DNA of 64,000 nt from Pistricoccus aurantiacus (GCF_042682565.1 NZ_JBHUIC010000008.1); one strand, 5' to 3'. Positions 14,748 to 23,777 are shown, numbered from the stretch's first letter. Numbers and translations are program-made. The notes: generated by a model not told the origin, from the letters alone.

Positions 14748-16082
14748 ATGCCAACCGCCACTCTTACCGTCAGCGAATTGAATCATCAGGCTCGCCAGCT
14801 GCTGGAGCGCGGCTTCGGCGACTGCTGGGTGGAGGGGGAGCTTTCCGGGATCTCCCGGCCCGCGTCAGGGCATGTCTATTTCACCTTGAAGGACGCTCGG
14901 GCTCAGCTGCGCTGCGCGCTGTTTCGCAATCGAGGGCGTTTCGTGAGCGCGCCGCTCAAGGATGGCGACCAGGTGAGGCTGCGCGGGCGTGTGTCGATCT
15001 TCGAGCCTCGCGGCGACTATCAGATGATCGTCGAGGCGGTGCAGGCCGCCGGCGCCGGTGAGCTGCTGGCGGCCTTCGAGCGCCTGAAGCAGCAGCTCGG
15101 ACAGGAAGGTGTCTTCGCCAACGCGCGTCCGCTGCCCTTTCCACCCCGGCGCCTGATCGTGATCACCTCACCTAGCGGCGCGGCGATTCGCGACGTGCTG
15201 GCGGTGCTGACGGCGCGCTGGCCCCTCAGTCAGGTAGAAGTGATGCCGGTACCGGTGCAGGGCGCGGAGGCCGCGCCGGCGATGATTCGCGCCTTGGCGC
15301 TGCTCAATCGGGAGTCGCACCTCGACCCAAAGCAGGATGCGGTTTTGATCACCCGCGGTGGCGGCAGCCTGGAAGACCTGTGGGCCTTCAACGACGAGCA
15401 CCTGGCTCGGGCGATCTTCCACTCGCGGCTGTCGGTGATCGCCGCGGTGGGCCATGAAACGGATTCAAGCCTGGCGGAATTCGCCGCGGACGCTCGCGCC
15501 CCTACTCCCTCCGCGGCGGCGGAACGGCTGGTGCCGGATCAACAGGAGCTGCGTGCTCGACTGACACAGCTGCGTAGCCGCCTGGTACGTAGCCAGCGGG
15601 GACGGCTCGAGGGCGATGCCCAGCGTCTGGATCATCTGCGGATGCGCCTGCGTCACCCCGGCGAGGAACTCGCCCGGCAGCGCCACCACCTCGACCAGCT
15701 CGAGGAGCGACTGGAGCGCGCCATCCGGGCGCGGTTGACTCTCCAGCGCCAGCGCGCCATGCATGCGCGGCAACGCCTTTTATATTTTGATCAGGCCCAA
15801 CAGGTGGCCGCCGCTCGGCCCCAGTCCCTTGTCTTGCAAAATCGCCTGCACGCGGCCTGGGAACAACGCATTCAGCGGGAGCGCACCCGCCTTGGCTATC
15901 TGGCTCGGGCCTTGCAGGCGGTCAGCCCCCTGGCGGTGCTGGGGCGTGGCTATGCGATCATCGAAAATCGCCAAGGGCAGGTCGTCAAGCGCGCCCAGGA
16001 CACTCAGCCCGGAGAAACGCTAAGAGCCCGGCTGGGAGAGGGTCGTCTGCTGCTGGAAGTCAAGCGTCGTTATCGCGAGTAA
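14748..16082 (+). CDS. xseA: Exodeoxyribonuclease VII large subunit
   Basis: The large subunit of the ssDNA exonuclease used in mismatch repair and DNA damage processing. The N-terminal OB-fold (residues 1-110) contains VEGELSGISRPASGHVYFTL. The catalytic domain shows ITSPSGAAIRD, ITRGGGSLEDLWAFND and VGHETDSSLAEFAADARAPTPSAAAE. A long arginine-rich coiled coil follows, and the C-terminus has VLGRGYAII. I set the start at 14748 because the conserved MPTATLTVSELN begins there; 444 residues is typical. Its partner xseB is not in the window. Confidence 0.96.
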   Translation: MPTATLTVSELNHQARQLLERGFGDCWVEGELSGISRPASGHVYFTLKDARAQLRCALFRNRGRFVSAPLKDGDQVRLRGRVSIFEPRGDYQMIVEAVQAAGAGELLAAFERLKQQLGQEGVFANARPLPFPPRRLIVITSPSGAAIRDVLAVLTARWPLSQVEVMPVPVQGAEAAPAMIRALALLNRESHLDPKQDAVLITRGGGSLEDLWAFNDEHLARAIFHSRLSVIAAVGHETDSSLAEFAADARAPTPSAAAERLVPDQQELRARLTQLRSRLVRSQRGRLEGDAQRLDHLRMRLRHPGEELARQRHHLDQLEERLERAIRARLTLQRQRAMHARQRLLYFDQAQQVAAARPQSLVLQNRLHAAWEQRIQRERTRLGYLARALQAVSPLAVLGRGYAIIENRQGQVVKRAQDTQPGETLRARLGEGRLLLEVKRRYRE

Positions 16083-16100
16083 TGACGATGGAGGCCACGG

Positions 16101-17474
16101 CTATCGGGAATCGACCGCGCTGGGCCGAGAGGCCGCGGGCTTGAACTCCCCCGGCTCCAGGTCATGGCGGCCCAGCAGCTTGTAGAAATCAGTGCGGTTG
16201 CGACCGGCGATCCTCGCCGCCTGGGTCACATTGCCCTCGGTGATCTTGAGCACCTTGACCAGATAGCTGCGCTCGAAGCTTGCCCGGGCGTCGCTGAAGG
16301 AAGGCAGCGCGTTTTCCTCGGCGACCAACGCCTGGGAAACCAGCGCTTCCGGAATGATCGGCGTGCTGGTCAGCGCCACGCACTGCTCCACCACGTTGAC
16401 CAACTGACGCACGTTGCCCGGCCAGGCGCTGGCCGCCAGCAGATTGAGTGCCTCCGGCGAGAAGCCCTTGACGGAGGGCTTGTGGCGCCTTGCCGCCTGG
16501 TCGAGCAGGTGCTTGGCCAGTAGCGGCACGTCCTCGGCTCGCTCCTTGAGCGGTGGCAGACGCAGGTTGACCACGTTGAGACGATAGTAGAGGTCCTCGC
16601 GAAAACTTCCGTCCTCCATGGCCCGATCCAGATCCCGATGGGTGGCGGAGATCACCCGCACGTCCACAGGAATGGAGGTCGTCGAGCCCAGGGGCCGAAC
16701 CTGATGTTCCTGCAGCACTCGCAGCAGCTTGACCTGCAGCGACAGCGGCATATCGCCGATCTCATCGAGAAACAGGCTGCCGCCGCTGGCGGCTTGAAAC
16801 AGACCTTCATGCTGGCTGATGGCGCCGGTGAAAGCGCCCCTGGCATGACCGAACAGTTCGCTTTCCAGCAGCTGTTCCGGCAGCGCGCCGCAATTGATCG
16901 CCACGAAAGGCTTGTCCGCCCGGTGGCTGGCCCGGTGAATCGCTCGCGCCATCAATTCCTTGCCGGAGCCGGAAGGACCGCTGACCAGCACGCTGACATC
17001 CGCGGTGGCCACCATGCGCGCCTGCTCCAGCAGCCGCTCCATTTCCGGGCTTCGGGTGATGATCTCGCCGCGCCAGCTTTCGTCCCCTTGAGCCTGGCCG
17101 CTGCCGGTCTGAGCCAGCGCTTCGTCGATTGCCCCGAACAGCTCGTCCCGGTCGATGGGCTTGGTCAGGAAGCTGAAAACGCCGCGACGCGTGGCGCTGA
17201 CCGCCTCGGAGATCGAACCGTGGGCGGTCAGAATGATGACCGGCAGACCGGGGGTTCTGCGCTGGATTTCATGAAACAGCTCCAAACCGTCCATTTCATC
17301 CATGTACAGGTCCGAGAGCACTACATCCGGGCGCTGCTTTTCCAGGCAGGCCAGCGCCTCCGCGCCGCTGCGAGCGGTAGTCACCTGAAAGTTGCGGCTT
17401 TCCAGGCGCATGCCCAACAGCTTGAGCAGGCTGGTATCGTCATCCACCAACAAGATATTTGCGACGTGTTTCAC
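16101..17474 (-). CDS. glrR: Sigma-54-dependent response regulator GlrR (QseF)
   Basis: A 457-residue NtrC-type activator. The receiver domain has acidic residues D11-D13, phospho-acceptor Asp55 in LSDLYMDEMDG, and a K in FLTKPID. The AAA+ domain has Walker A GPSGSGKE and the sigma-54-contacting loop GAFTGA. The C-terminus is a Fis-type helix-turn-helix (EGNVTQAARIAGRNRTDFYK). Gene order glrK-qseG-glrR on the minus strand is that of E. coli, where GlrR activates glmY from a sigma-54 promoter and controls envelope genes. A matching promoter and binding sites lie upstream of glrK here (20170-20185, 20283-20365). Confidence 0.93.
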   Translation of the reverse strand: MKHVANILLVDDDTSLLKLLGMRLESRNFQVTTARSGAEALACLEKQRPDVVLSDLYMDEMDGLELFHEIQRRTPGLPVIILTAHGSISEAVSATRRGVFSFLTKPIDRDELFGAIDEALAQTGSGQAQGDESWRGEIITRSPEMERLLEQARMVATADVSVLVSGPSGSGKELMARAIHRASHRADKPFVAINCGALPEQLLESELFGHARGAFTGAISQHEGLFQAASGGSLFLDEIGDMPLSLQVKLLRVLQEHQVRPLGSTTSIPVDVRVISATHRDLDRAMEDGSFREDLYYRLNVVNLRLPPLKERAEDVPLLAKHLLDQAARRHKPSVKGFSPEALNLLAASAWPGNVRQLVNVVEQCVALTSTPIIPEALVSQALVAEENALPSFSDARASFERSYLVKVLKITEGNVTQAARIAGRNRTDFYKLLGRHDLEPGEFKPAASRPSAVDSR

Positions 17475-17490
17475 AATGCTCTTCCTCGCC

Positions 17491-18084
17491 TCAGGGCGAC
17501 GATTGTCGCTGGTTGATGTTCTTTTCGATATCCGTCAAAGCGTCGAGTTTCTCGGTGGTTTCCTTGAGCTTTCTTTTCACCTCTTCGAGCTCCGTGGCCT
17601 CCTCGACATTACTGCTGTCGCGCTGCTGGCGCGGGGCTACGCTCGACGGCTGGCGCCGCGACTCGCTGTAATACAGTCGCCTCAGAAGTTCGCGTCGGCG
17701 TTTCAGGTCATTCATCCAATAGCGAAACAGCGGTTCGAGCTTCGGCGGTGCCATGGGAAGCCCCGCTTCGTAGAGTGCCGCGGCTTTCTCCCATTGGCGC
17801 TCGCTCCCCCAGGACAGCAGTACCGCCTGAGCCAGCTGCGTCTGTTCGTCGTAAATATCGATCTGACTCATCTTTTTCTCGCGCCACTCCTGATCGTTGC
17901 GCTGAGCGGCAAGACCATAGTCGACCCAGGCTTGCAGCGCCGCCTCACTATTGACCAGCGGCGGGACTGCACCGGCTTCGACACCAATGTCGCGAGTCTG
18001 CGCAAGGTTGGCCGGCTGATACTTCCAGAAGCAGCCGCTGAGCAGGCCGCCAACCAGCAACATCATCAAAAAGCGTTTCATCAT
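17491..18084 (-). CDS. qseG: QseG-like outer-membrane lipoprotein of the glrK-glrR operon
   Basis: A 197-residue protein with a lipoprotein signal (MMKRFLMMLLVGGLLSGC, lipidated Cys18). It has a periplasmic helical body and a charged C-terminal coiled coil (about residues 140-190) ending in glutamines and arginines. Position between glrK and glrR fits QseG, which in E. coli tethers to the outer membrane and binds and stimulates the kinase. Sequence conservation in this family is low, so the name rests on synteny, lipobox and length. The gap to glrK is 19 bases and to glrR 16, so it is cotranscribed. Confidence 0.75.
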   Translation of the reverse strand: MMKRFLMMLLVGGLLSGCFWKYQPANLAQTRDIGVEAGAVPPLVNSEAALQAWVDYGLAAQRNDQEWREKKMSQIDIYDEQTQLAQAVLLSWGSERQWEKAAALYEAGLPMAPPKLEPLFRYWMNDLKRRRELLRRLYYSESRRQPSSVAPRQQRDSSNVEEATELEEVKRKLKETTEKLDALTDIEKNINQRQSSP

Positions 18085-18103
18085 GGCAAGGATTTCCCCG
18101 AAA

Positions 18104-19582
18104 TTATTGTATCGCCGTCATGTGCGTTTCTTCCTGCGTAACCTTGTCGTCATCCTTGAGCCAGGGCAGCGAAAGACGGAAGCATACCGCCAGCCGGTCA
18201 TCGTCCACCAGTTCGAGCGTACCAGATTGGCTCGAAGCGCAATCCGCCGCCACGGACAGCCCGATTCCCGACCCCTGAAGAAGTGATCCCTTGCGGCGCG
18301 CCTTCCCCTGGAAGAAGGGTTCGTACAGCTTGGGACGATCGCTTTGCGGGATCGGCTCGCCGCTGTTGGCGACCTCGATGACCAGCAGACCGTGATCGCG
18401 CCGCGCTCGAATGTCGAGCTGCCCGCCGTCCTCTCCGTAAGCGAGGGCATTGGACAACAGGTTGTCCAGGATGCGCTGGGTCGCGCCGGCATCTGCCTTC
18501 CAGACCAGGGATTTCTCGAAACGGTTGACCTGCATGCGCTTGCTCTCCAGGGCAAGACGATGCTTCGCCAGCAGTTCGTCCACCATTGTGCGCACATCGA
18601 AGCGCGAGACGTGCGGCTCGCTCTGGTACTTGAGCAGGTTGTAATCCAGCAGCTGTTCGATCAGGCGCTGAAGCTCCTCCCCGCTCTGGTCGATCAGTTC
18701 CAGCACTTCATGCTGACTCGGCTTGAGCTCTCCGGCCACGCCGTCGCGCAGCAGCGCGGTGCCTTCGCGTACGCTGGTAAGCGGCGTCTTGAATTCATGG
18801 GACATGTGCCTCAGGAACTGCTGCTTCTGCGCTTCCAGCTCTTCGAGCCGTACCGCGAGCCAGGTCAGGCGCGTGCCCAGATGCACCATCTCCGCCGGCC
18901 CTTGAATACGCCCCATCTCCTGAGTCTCGCCGGTTCCACCAAGGCTCAGGATACGCTGCTCGAGTTGTCGAATGGGGCGAATGATCAACCAGGTAAACAG
19001 CAGCATCAGCACCAGGCTGATGGAAACCAGACCCGCCGCGCGCCACCATAGCTGTGACTTGACCTCGCCGGCGCGCTGGCGGATTCGGTCGATACGCTGA
19101 TCGATCAGTTGGCCGGTGGCCTCGCGCAGGGCGTCCGTATGACGCGCGAAAGGCTCGAATAACGCCAATGAACTGACTAACTCTTCCTGGGGAAGGCCCG
19201 GCAACTGCTTGAGCGTCTCGATCTGTCGATTGAGGGCCTGGACATCCGGGTTGTTCTTGAGCAACTGAGCCTGACGATCCAGCAGCGTCTCGTATTCCGC
19301 CAGCCGCTCCGCGTAGATATCCATCAGCCCCGGTTCTTCGATGACCGCGTACTGCCTGGCATTACGCTCCATCTGCAGCGCCAGACTGGCAAGGTCTCGA
19401 GCACGCCGGGTTTCCGCCACCGCTTGGCGAGCGCTGACATCCGCCAGGCGGGTGAGCTCCGAGAGAGTCTGACTCGCCTGAAAGATCAGCACGCCCAAGG
19501 GCAGCATCACCATTGCGAAGGCGAGTAAAACGAGCTGCAGCAAGGAATGCGGGCGCCAGCGGCGCGATGCCTGTGTACTCAT
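18104..19582 (-). CDS. glrK: Sensor histidine kinase GlrK (QseE)
   Basis: A 492-residue membrane kinase. Start chosen at the ATG 19582 (MSTQASRRWRPHSLLQL); the frame stays open upstream but without similarity. TM1 is at about 14-36, a helical periplasmic sensor region at about 40-178, TM2 at about 182-201, then HAMP. The H-box FLRHMSHEFKTPLTSVREG carries phospho-acceptor His262. The ATPase domain has N-box residues ILDNLLSNALAYGED and a G-box GSGIGLSV. It phosphorylates GlrR in response to envelope signals. It heads the glrK-qseG-glrR operon. Confidence 0.93.
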   Translation of the reverse strand: MSTQASRRWRPHSLLQLVLLAFAMVMLPLGVLIFQASQTLSELTRLADVSARQAVAETRRARDLASLALQMERNARQYAVIEEPGLMDIYAERLAEYETLLDRQAQLLKNNPDVQALNRQIETLKQLPGLPQEELVSSLALFEPFARHTDALREATGQLIDQRIDRIRQRAGEVKSQLWWRAAGLVSISLVLMLLFTWLIIRPIRQLEQRILSLGGTGETQEMGRIQGPAEMVHLGTRLTWLAVRLEELEAQKQQFLRHMSHEFKTPLTSVREGTALLRDGVAGELKPSQHEVLELIDQSGEELQRLIEQLLDYNLLKYQSEPHVSRFDVRTMVDELLAKHRLALESKRMQVNRFEKSLVWKADAGATQRILDNLLSNALAYGEDGGQLDIRARRDHGLLVIEVANSGEPIPQSDRPKLYEPFFQGKARRKGSLLQGSGIGLSVAADCASSQSGTLELVDDDRLAVCFRLSLPWLKDDDKVTQEETHMTAIQ

Positions 19583-19681
19583 AGCCAAGACTCTGCCGAG
19601 TGAAAAAGGGACGCTGACATGAAATTGCTCGACAGAATAACAAATTTGAACGATTGGCTGTTTAACGCATTCGACAAGCGC

Positions 19682-19707
19682 AAAAAAGAGGGCCGGCAAG
19701 CCGGCCC
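19682..19707 (-). terminator. Strong rho-independent terminator upstream of glrK
   Basis: On the minus strand GGGCCGGC-TT-GCCGGCCC (19707-19690) is followed by TCTTTTTT. It faces glrK, whose start lies 100 bases downstream, so it must end a separate transcript from the region 19708-20160, where no convincing protein gene exists. Confidence 0.85.
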
Positions 19708-20158
19708 AAGGTACGCAGGGAACTAGGGAGAGGAGGAGTCATCACGTTCGAGCCATCGTTGCGCTCGTTCACTTCGTGACATCTGCCCCGAGTTGAAGGA
19801 AACCACGGTGTTCGGGCTTCATTCTTCTCATGCGAACGCCTGGGCGTGCGCTTCATCTTTCTGTCGCCTCGCGCTTATCTGGACGACAAGGCGCGGCGGC
19901 TTGAATTCATCCCCTTGATAAGCCAAGGAGAGAGGCTTCCATGCCTGGGGTATCCTTACCCCGTGGGTACGTTCCTTTGCCTGATGGCAGTACCCGACTT
20001 ATCGCAGCGTTGGCAATCTACTGCCATTGCATTCTCGACGACCGACCGGGCAACTGGCTTGGCTGACCTGACTGTAGTAGCCGTCGAGGGAATGACAAAC
20101 CGAAGCTGCCTCGTGAGATTCCATTCTCTGCTCTTGCTATCACCTGTCACTTCCACTC
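19682..20158 (-). ncRNA. Candidate sigma-54-transcribed RNA upstream of glrK (GlmY position)
   Basis: The unit lies between a sigma-54 promoter (20170-20185) and a strong terminator (19682-19707), both on the minus strand. It is about 475 bases without a protein gene I can support. Near 19951-19966 the minus strand has a perfect hairpin, GGGGTA-AGGA-TACCCC, followed by further short stems. In enterics the small RNA gene glmY sits exactly here and is transcribed by sigma-54 with GlrR. This unit is longer than GlmY (about 200 nt), so the RNA could be processed, start elsewhere, or encode a small protein (a GTG-started 66-codon frame spans 20156-19956). Confidence 0.45.
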
Positions 20159-20169
20159 ACCCTGAACAT

Positions 20170-20185
20170 TGCGATTTCCGTGCCA
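20170..20185 (-). promoter_or_regulatory. Sigma-54 (-24/-12) promoter
   Basis: The minus strand reads TGGCACGGAAATCGCA, matching the consensus TGGCACG-N4-TTGCA at all defined positions but one, with correct GG-to-GC spacing. Predicted transcription start is near 20158, directed toward glrK. The operon's own regulator GlrR is a sigma-54 activator. Confidence 0.75.
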
Positions 20186-20282
20186 AAATATACTTAACCT
20201 CATTAATATCAAATACTTGAAAATATCACAGTGGCGTGATGCTTATCTCGACGAGCCTACAAGGCGCTGAGCGCGCCAGAAA

Positions 20283-20300
20283 CGTCGCCTATCAGCGACG
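20283..20300. promoter_or_regulatory. GlrR-like binding site 1
   Basis: CGTC-N10-GACG is symmetrical and differs from the E. coli GlrR site TGTC-N10-GACA by one base in each half. It lies about 100-115 bp upstream of the -24 element, a normal distance for a sigma-54 activator. Confidence 0.45.
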
Positions 20301-20347
20301 ACAACCGATAGATTTCTGACGAATAGCGCTTGATCAATGGCTTGAGA

Positions 20348-20365
20348 CGTCTTCCTTTGGAGACA
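20348..20365. promoter_or_regulatory. GlrR-like binding site 2
   Basis: CGTC-N10-GACA is one base away from the TGTC-N10-GACA GlrR consensus. It lies about 165-180 bp upstream of the -24 element and just beyond the argA stop. Together with site 1 it gives a two-site arrangement like that upstream of enteric glmY. The rest of 20186-20370 shows no gene. Confidence 0.45.
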
Positions 20366-20370
20366 AGGCG

Positions 20371-21684
20371 CTATGTCAAAGACTTGGTGAGGATCTTCGA
20401 TTTGCGCGCATGATTGTAGGTATCCCGCTTGAGCGTCGGCAGATCCTGCATGCTGGCCAGGCTGAAGCCCCGTTCCAGAAACCAGTGAACCGTATGGGTG
20501 GTCAGCACGAACAGTCGGGACAATCCCTGTTGTCTAGCCTGGCGCTCCGCCTCGGCCAGCAGCATCTCGCCCCTGGCGCCGCCGTGATAGTCGTCGTGCA
20601 CCGCCAGGCAGGCCAGCTCGCCCATCCGGGTGTCGGCAAAGGCATGCAGGGCGGCGCAGCCGACGATCATGCCGTCCCGCTCGATTACCCGGTAGTCGTT
20701 GATTTCGTGTTCGAGACGCTCGCGAGAACGGGCCACCAGCATGCCACGCTTTTCCAGGGGTTCGAGCAGTTCGAGCAGCCCGCCGATATCCGTAAGCTCC
20801 GCGGGACGCAACTGTTCGTAGCGATGCTCGGTAATCATGGTGCCTACCCCGTCCCGGGTGTACAGCTCCCCCAGCAGCGCATCGGGGTTTCGCCAGGACA
20901 GCAGATGCGCGCGTGCCACCGCGTGTCGCGCGGCGAAGCAGGCGGCGCCGAGATGTCGCGCTGTTTCACTACCGGGCTGTGCTTGTCGGCACAGGCATTC
21001 CGCCTCCGCCGGAGTCAACTGGCGCTGCAGCGCCCCCTGATTATCCTGCAGTCCCGCTTCGGCGCCCAGGAGAATCAGCTTGTCAGCGCCGAGCGCCACC
21101 GCGGTTTGCATGGCCACATCCGCGGCGTCCAGATCGAAGACCTCGCCGGTACTGGAAAACCCCAGGGGCGGCAGCAGCACCAGGGCATCGTTTTTTAAAA
21201 GCTTCTCGATGGCGCCGCTGCGCACGCGACGGACTTCGCCGCTGCGCTCGAAATCGATGCCGTCGCGGACCCCCAGCGGCTTGGCCATGACCAGGTTGCC
21301 GGAAACCACGGTCATTTCGCTGCCGTGCAGGGGGGTATTGGGCAGACCCAGGGAGAATCGCGCCTCGAGCCACAGACACTGCTGAGCGGCGATACGCTCG
21401 ACCTGGGCCATGATGGCATCGCTTGCTACCCAGCGCCCGTCGTGACGGAGGGGGGTGATATGGCGCTCGTTCAGCGCCTGGGTCACCTGAGCGCGAATGC
21501 CGAACACCACCACCAGGCGCACCCCCAGGGTGTGCAATAACGCCAGATCCTGAATCAACTGTTCTCCCTGGCCGGCGGCGATGGCTTCTCCTTCGATGAG
21601 CACCACGAAGGTACGCCCTCGATGCGCGTTGATATAAGGGGAAGAGTGGCGAAACCAGTCGGCGATGGGAAAACGATTGCTCAA
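20371..21684 (-). CDS. argA: Amino-acid N-acetyltransferase (N-acetylglutamate synthase)
   Basis: A 437-residue enzyme making N-acetylglutamate from glutamate and acetyl-CoA, the first step of arginine synthesis. An N-terminal amino-acid-kinase fold (about 1-280) binds the arginine feedback inhibitor: FVVLIEGEAIAAGQ, then LVVVFGIRAQV. The C-terminal GNAT domain (about 290-430) contains LACLAVHDDYHGGARGEMLL for acetyl-CoA binding. Length matches ArgA of gammaproteobacteria. It follows pitA on the same strand by 84 bases. Confidence 0.95.
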   Translation of the reverse strand: MSNRFPIADWFRHSSPYINAHRGRTFVVLIEGEAIAAGQGEQLIQDLALLHTLGVRLVVVFGIRAQVTQALNERHITPLRHDGRWVASDAIMAQVERIAAQQCLWLEARFSLGLPNTPLHGSEMTVVSGNLVMAKPLGVRDGIDFERSGEVRRVRSGAIEKLLKNDALVLLPPLGFSSTGEVFDLDAADVAMQTAVALGADKLILLGAEAGLQDNQGALQRQLTPAEAECLCRQAQPGSETARHLGAACFAARHAVARAHLLSWRNPDALLGELYTRDGVGTMITEHRYEQLRPAELTDIGGLLELLEPLEKRGMLVARSRERLEHEINDYRVIERDGMIVGCAALHAFADTRMGELACLAVHDDYHGGARGEMLLAEAERQARQQGLSRLFVLTTHTVHWFLERGFSLASMQDLPTLKRDTYNHARKSKILTKSLT

Positions 21685-21768
21685 GCGTCATGCTCCGGGC
21701 AAGCGAGTGAAGAGAAAAAAGGCTTCGCCACTATATCAGTTCGAGATAGCCGATCGAGCCCCTCGGTG

Positions 21769-23034
21769 TCAGCCGAAAATCCCCTTGAACATGAAGAAGA
21801 ACATGATCGCCAGGCCTGCCCCGGCAGGCAGAGTGATCAACCAGGACATCACGATGGTGCCGATCACCCGCAGATTGAGCGCCTGCATGCCTCGGGCCAG
21901 ACCGACACCCAGCACCGCTCCTACCAGGGTATGGGTGGTAGAAATCGGCAGCCCGGTGCCGGAGGCCAGCACCACGGTGGTGGCCGCCGCCAAGGTCGCG
22001 GCGAAGCCACGGCTGGGGGTCAACTCCGTGATGCCGGTGCCTAGCGTGGCAATCACTCGGTGGCCGTAGGTCACCAGCCCCACGACGATACCCGAACCGC
22101 CCAGCACCAGCACCCACCAGGGCACCAGGGCAGCGGTATCGATGGCGCCACGACTTTCCACCACGCTGATCACCGCCGCCAGAGGGCCAACCGCGTTGGC
22201 GACATCGTTGGAACCGTGAGCGAAGGCCATGGCGCAGGCGGTAAAGATCATCAGCATGCCGAAGATTCGCTCGACGCCTTCGAAGCCCATCCTGTCGGCC
22301 TTGCGTTTACTGCGGCTGATTCGCCGCTCCAGATAGGCGCCCATGACCATCACTACCAGCCCCGCCAGCGCGGCCAGCAAGGCGCTCTGCAGGAAGCTGA
22401 AGTGCAGCCCCACGTGCTTGAGTCCCTTGACCAGGGTCACCATGGCGATGATAAAGCCGACCAGGAAAACATACATGGGCACGTAGCGCTTGGCGGCGGC
22501 AAAGGGGTCGTTGCTCTCGAAGATCAGTCTTTGCACGGAGCGAAACAGCATGTAGGCGATGGATCCCGCCAGTAGCGGAGAAACCAACCAGCTGGCGGCA
22601 ATCTGCCCCACCTTGGTCCAGTCCACGGAATCGATCCCCAGCCCCGCCACGGCGAAACCGACGATGGCACCAACGATGGAATGGGTGGTGGATACCGGCC
22701 AGCCGCGCATCGACGCTACCAGCAGCCAGCTTCCCGCCGCCAAAAGCGCCGCCAGCATGCCGTAGACCAGCAGCTGCGGATCGTGTTCGAGCAGATCCGG
22801 ATCGATGATCCCCTTGCGGATGGTTTCGGTGACCTGCCCCCCCGCCAGCCAGGCACCCAGGAACTCGAAGATCACTGCGATGATGATCGCCTGCCGGATG
22901 GTGATGGCCTTCGAGCCCACGGAGGTTCCCATGGCGTTGGCCACGTCGTTGGCCCCCACCCCCCAAGCCATGAAGAACCCGAACAAGCAGGCCAGGATGA
23001 TGAAGATGTCGCCGTTTTGCACAATGATCGACAT
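21769..23034 (-). CDS. pitA: Inorganic phosphate transporter, PiT family
   Basis: A 421-residue multi-pass membrane carrier for metal-phosphate or sodium/proton-coupled phosphate uptake. The two inverted PiT signatures are visible: GANDVANAMGTSVGSKA (about residues 27-43) and AHGSNDVANAVGPLAA (about 254-269), each in a hydrophobic repeat, and PISTTHTLVGAVLGVG near the end. The DUF47/PhoU-like partner gene lies immediately upstream on the same strand, a common pair, but a terminator-like hairpin separates them. Coupling ion cannot be told from sequence. Confidence 0.9.
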   Translation of the reverse strand: MSIIVQNGDIFIILACLFGFFMAWGVGANDVANAMGTSVGSKAITIRQAIIIAVIFEFLGAWLAGGQVTETIRKGIIDPDLLEHDPQLLVYGMLAALLAAGSWLLVASMRGWPVSTTHSIVGAIVGFAVAGLGIDSVDWTKVGQIAASWLVSPLLAGSIAYMLFRSVQRLIFESNDPFAAAKRYVPMYVFLVGFIIAMVTLVKGLKHVGLHFSFLQSALLAALAGLVVMVMGAYLERRISRSKRKADRMGFEGVERIFGMLMIFTACAMAFAHGSNDVANAVGPLAAVISVVESRGAIDTAALVPWWVLVLGGSGIVVGLVTYGHRVIATLGTGITELTPSRGFAATLAAATTVVLASGTGLPISTTHTLVGAVLGVGLARGMQALNLRVIGTIVMSWLITLPAGAGLAIMFFFMFKGIFG

Positions 23035-23062
23035 AGAAAGCTATCCTTTCGTGGAAGCGCAA

Positions 23063-23086
23063 CAAAAAAGCCCGGAGGGAGGGCTT
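23063..23086 (-). terminator. Hairpin with U-run between the DUF47 gene and pit
   Basis: On the minus strand AAGCCC-TCCCTCC-GGGCTT (23086-23068) is followed by TTTTG. It stands in the 62-base gap inside an expected two-gene operon, so it may reduce transporter expression relative to its partner. Confidence 0.65.
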
Positions 23087-23096
23087 GAATGCGTTT

Positions 23097-23777
23097 TCAG
23101 CGTGCGGTCAGTATCTGTAGTCGGCTGCCGACCCGTTCGGCGCGGTCGGACAGCTCACCGATCCAGTCGATGATCTTGTAGAGGAACATCACATCGATGG
23201 AGAAGAGCTTTTCCTCGATCTCGAACAGCTGTCGGCGAATGGCGACCTGCTGATCGTCCGCCTGGCGTTCGAGCTGATCCAGCTCGCCGATCAGCTTCAT
23301 CATCACCTGGGACACGTTGCGGCCGAAGCCGGAGTCGAGCAGTTCCTGAAGCTCCTCCAGCGCCTTGCGCGCCTGCTCTACCGTGGCGATGGCGGTTTTC
23401 AGGTAATCGCGCATGGGTTGCGCCAGCTCTTCCGGCACCTGCATCCTGCGTCCCAGCATGATGCCGGTGATATCCCGAGCCTTGTTGGCGATCTTGTCCT
23501 GAACGCTGATCAGTTCCAGCAGATCCGAGCGCGACACCGGTAGAAACAGGGTGTTGGGGAGATTGAGCCGCAGCTCGGTCTTGAGCTTGTCCGCCTCGTG
23601 TTCCAGACGTGTGATAGTTTCACGATGGCGAGTCGCGGCCTCCCAATCACCAATCAGGGTTGCTTCGAAGAAAGGCAGCAGCTCACCGGCGCATTCACTG
23701 GCTTTGGCGATATGCGACAGCAACGGCTGAAACGGCGAGCGACCGAACATCGCTGTAAAAGGATTGGAGGTCACCAT
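23097..23777 (-). CDS. DUF47/PhoU-like protein, partner of the Pit transporter
   Basis: A 226-residue all-helical protein of the TIGR00153/DUF47 group related to PhoU. It shows acidic metal-binding-type repeats: HRETITRLEHEADKLKTEL, then LISVQDKIANKARDI, and IGELSDRAERVGSRLQIL at the C-terminus. Members are encoded next to PiT transporters and are thought to regulate them. Same-strand position just upstream of pitA supports this. The start ATG at 23777 (MVTSNPFTAMFGRSPF) agrees with the family. Cytosolic; mechanism not established. Confidence 0.85.
   Translation of the reverse strand: MVTSNPFTAMFGRSPFQPLLSHIAKASECAGELLPFFEATLIGDWEAATRHRETITRLEHEADKLKTELRLNLPNTLFLPVSRSDLLELISVQDKIANKARDITGIMLGRRMQVPEELAQPMRDYLKTAIATVEQARKALEELQELLDSGFGRNVSQVMMKLIGELDQLERQADDQQVAIRRQLFEIEEKLFSIDVMFLYKIIDWIGELSDRAERVGSRLQILTAR

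Noticed and set aside
19846..20220. Plus-strand 124-codon frame between glrK and argA
   Set aside because: No family features, no good ribosome-binding site, and the flanking signals (sigma-54 promoter, terminator) are on the minus strand.
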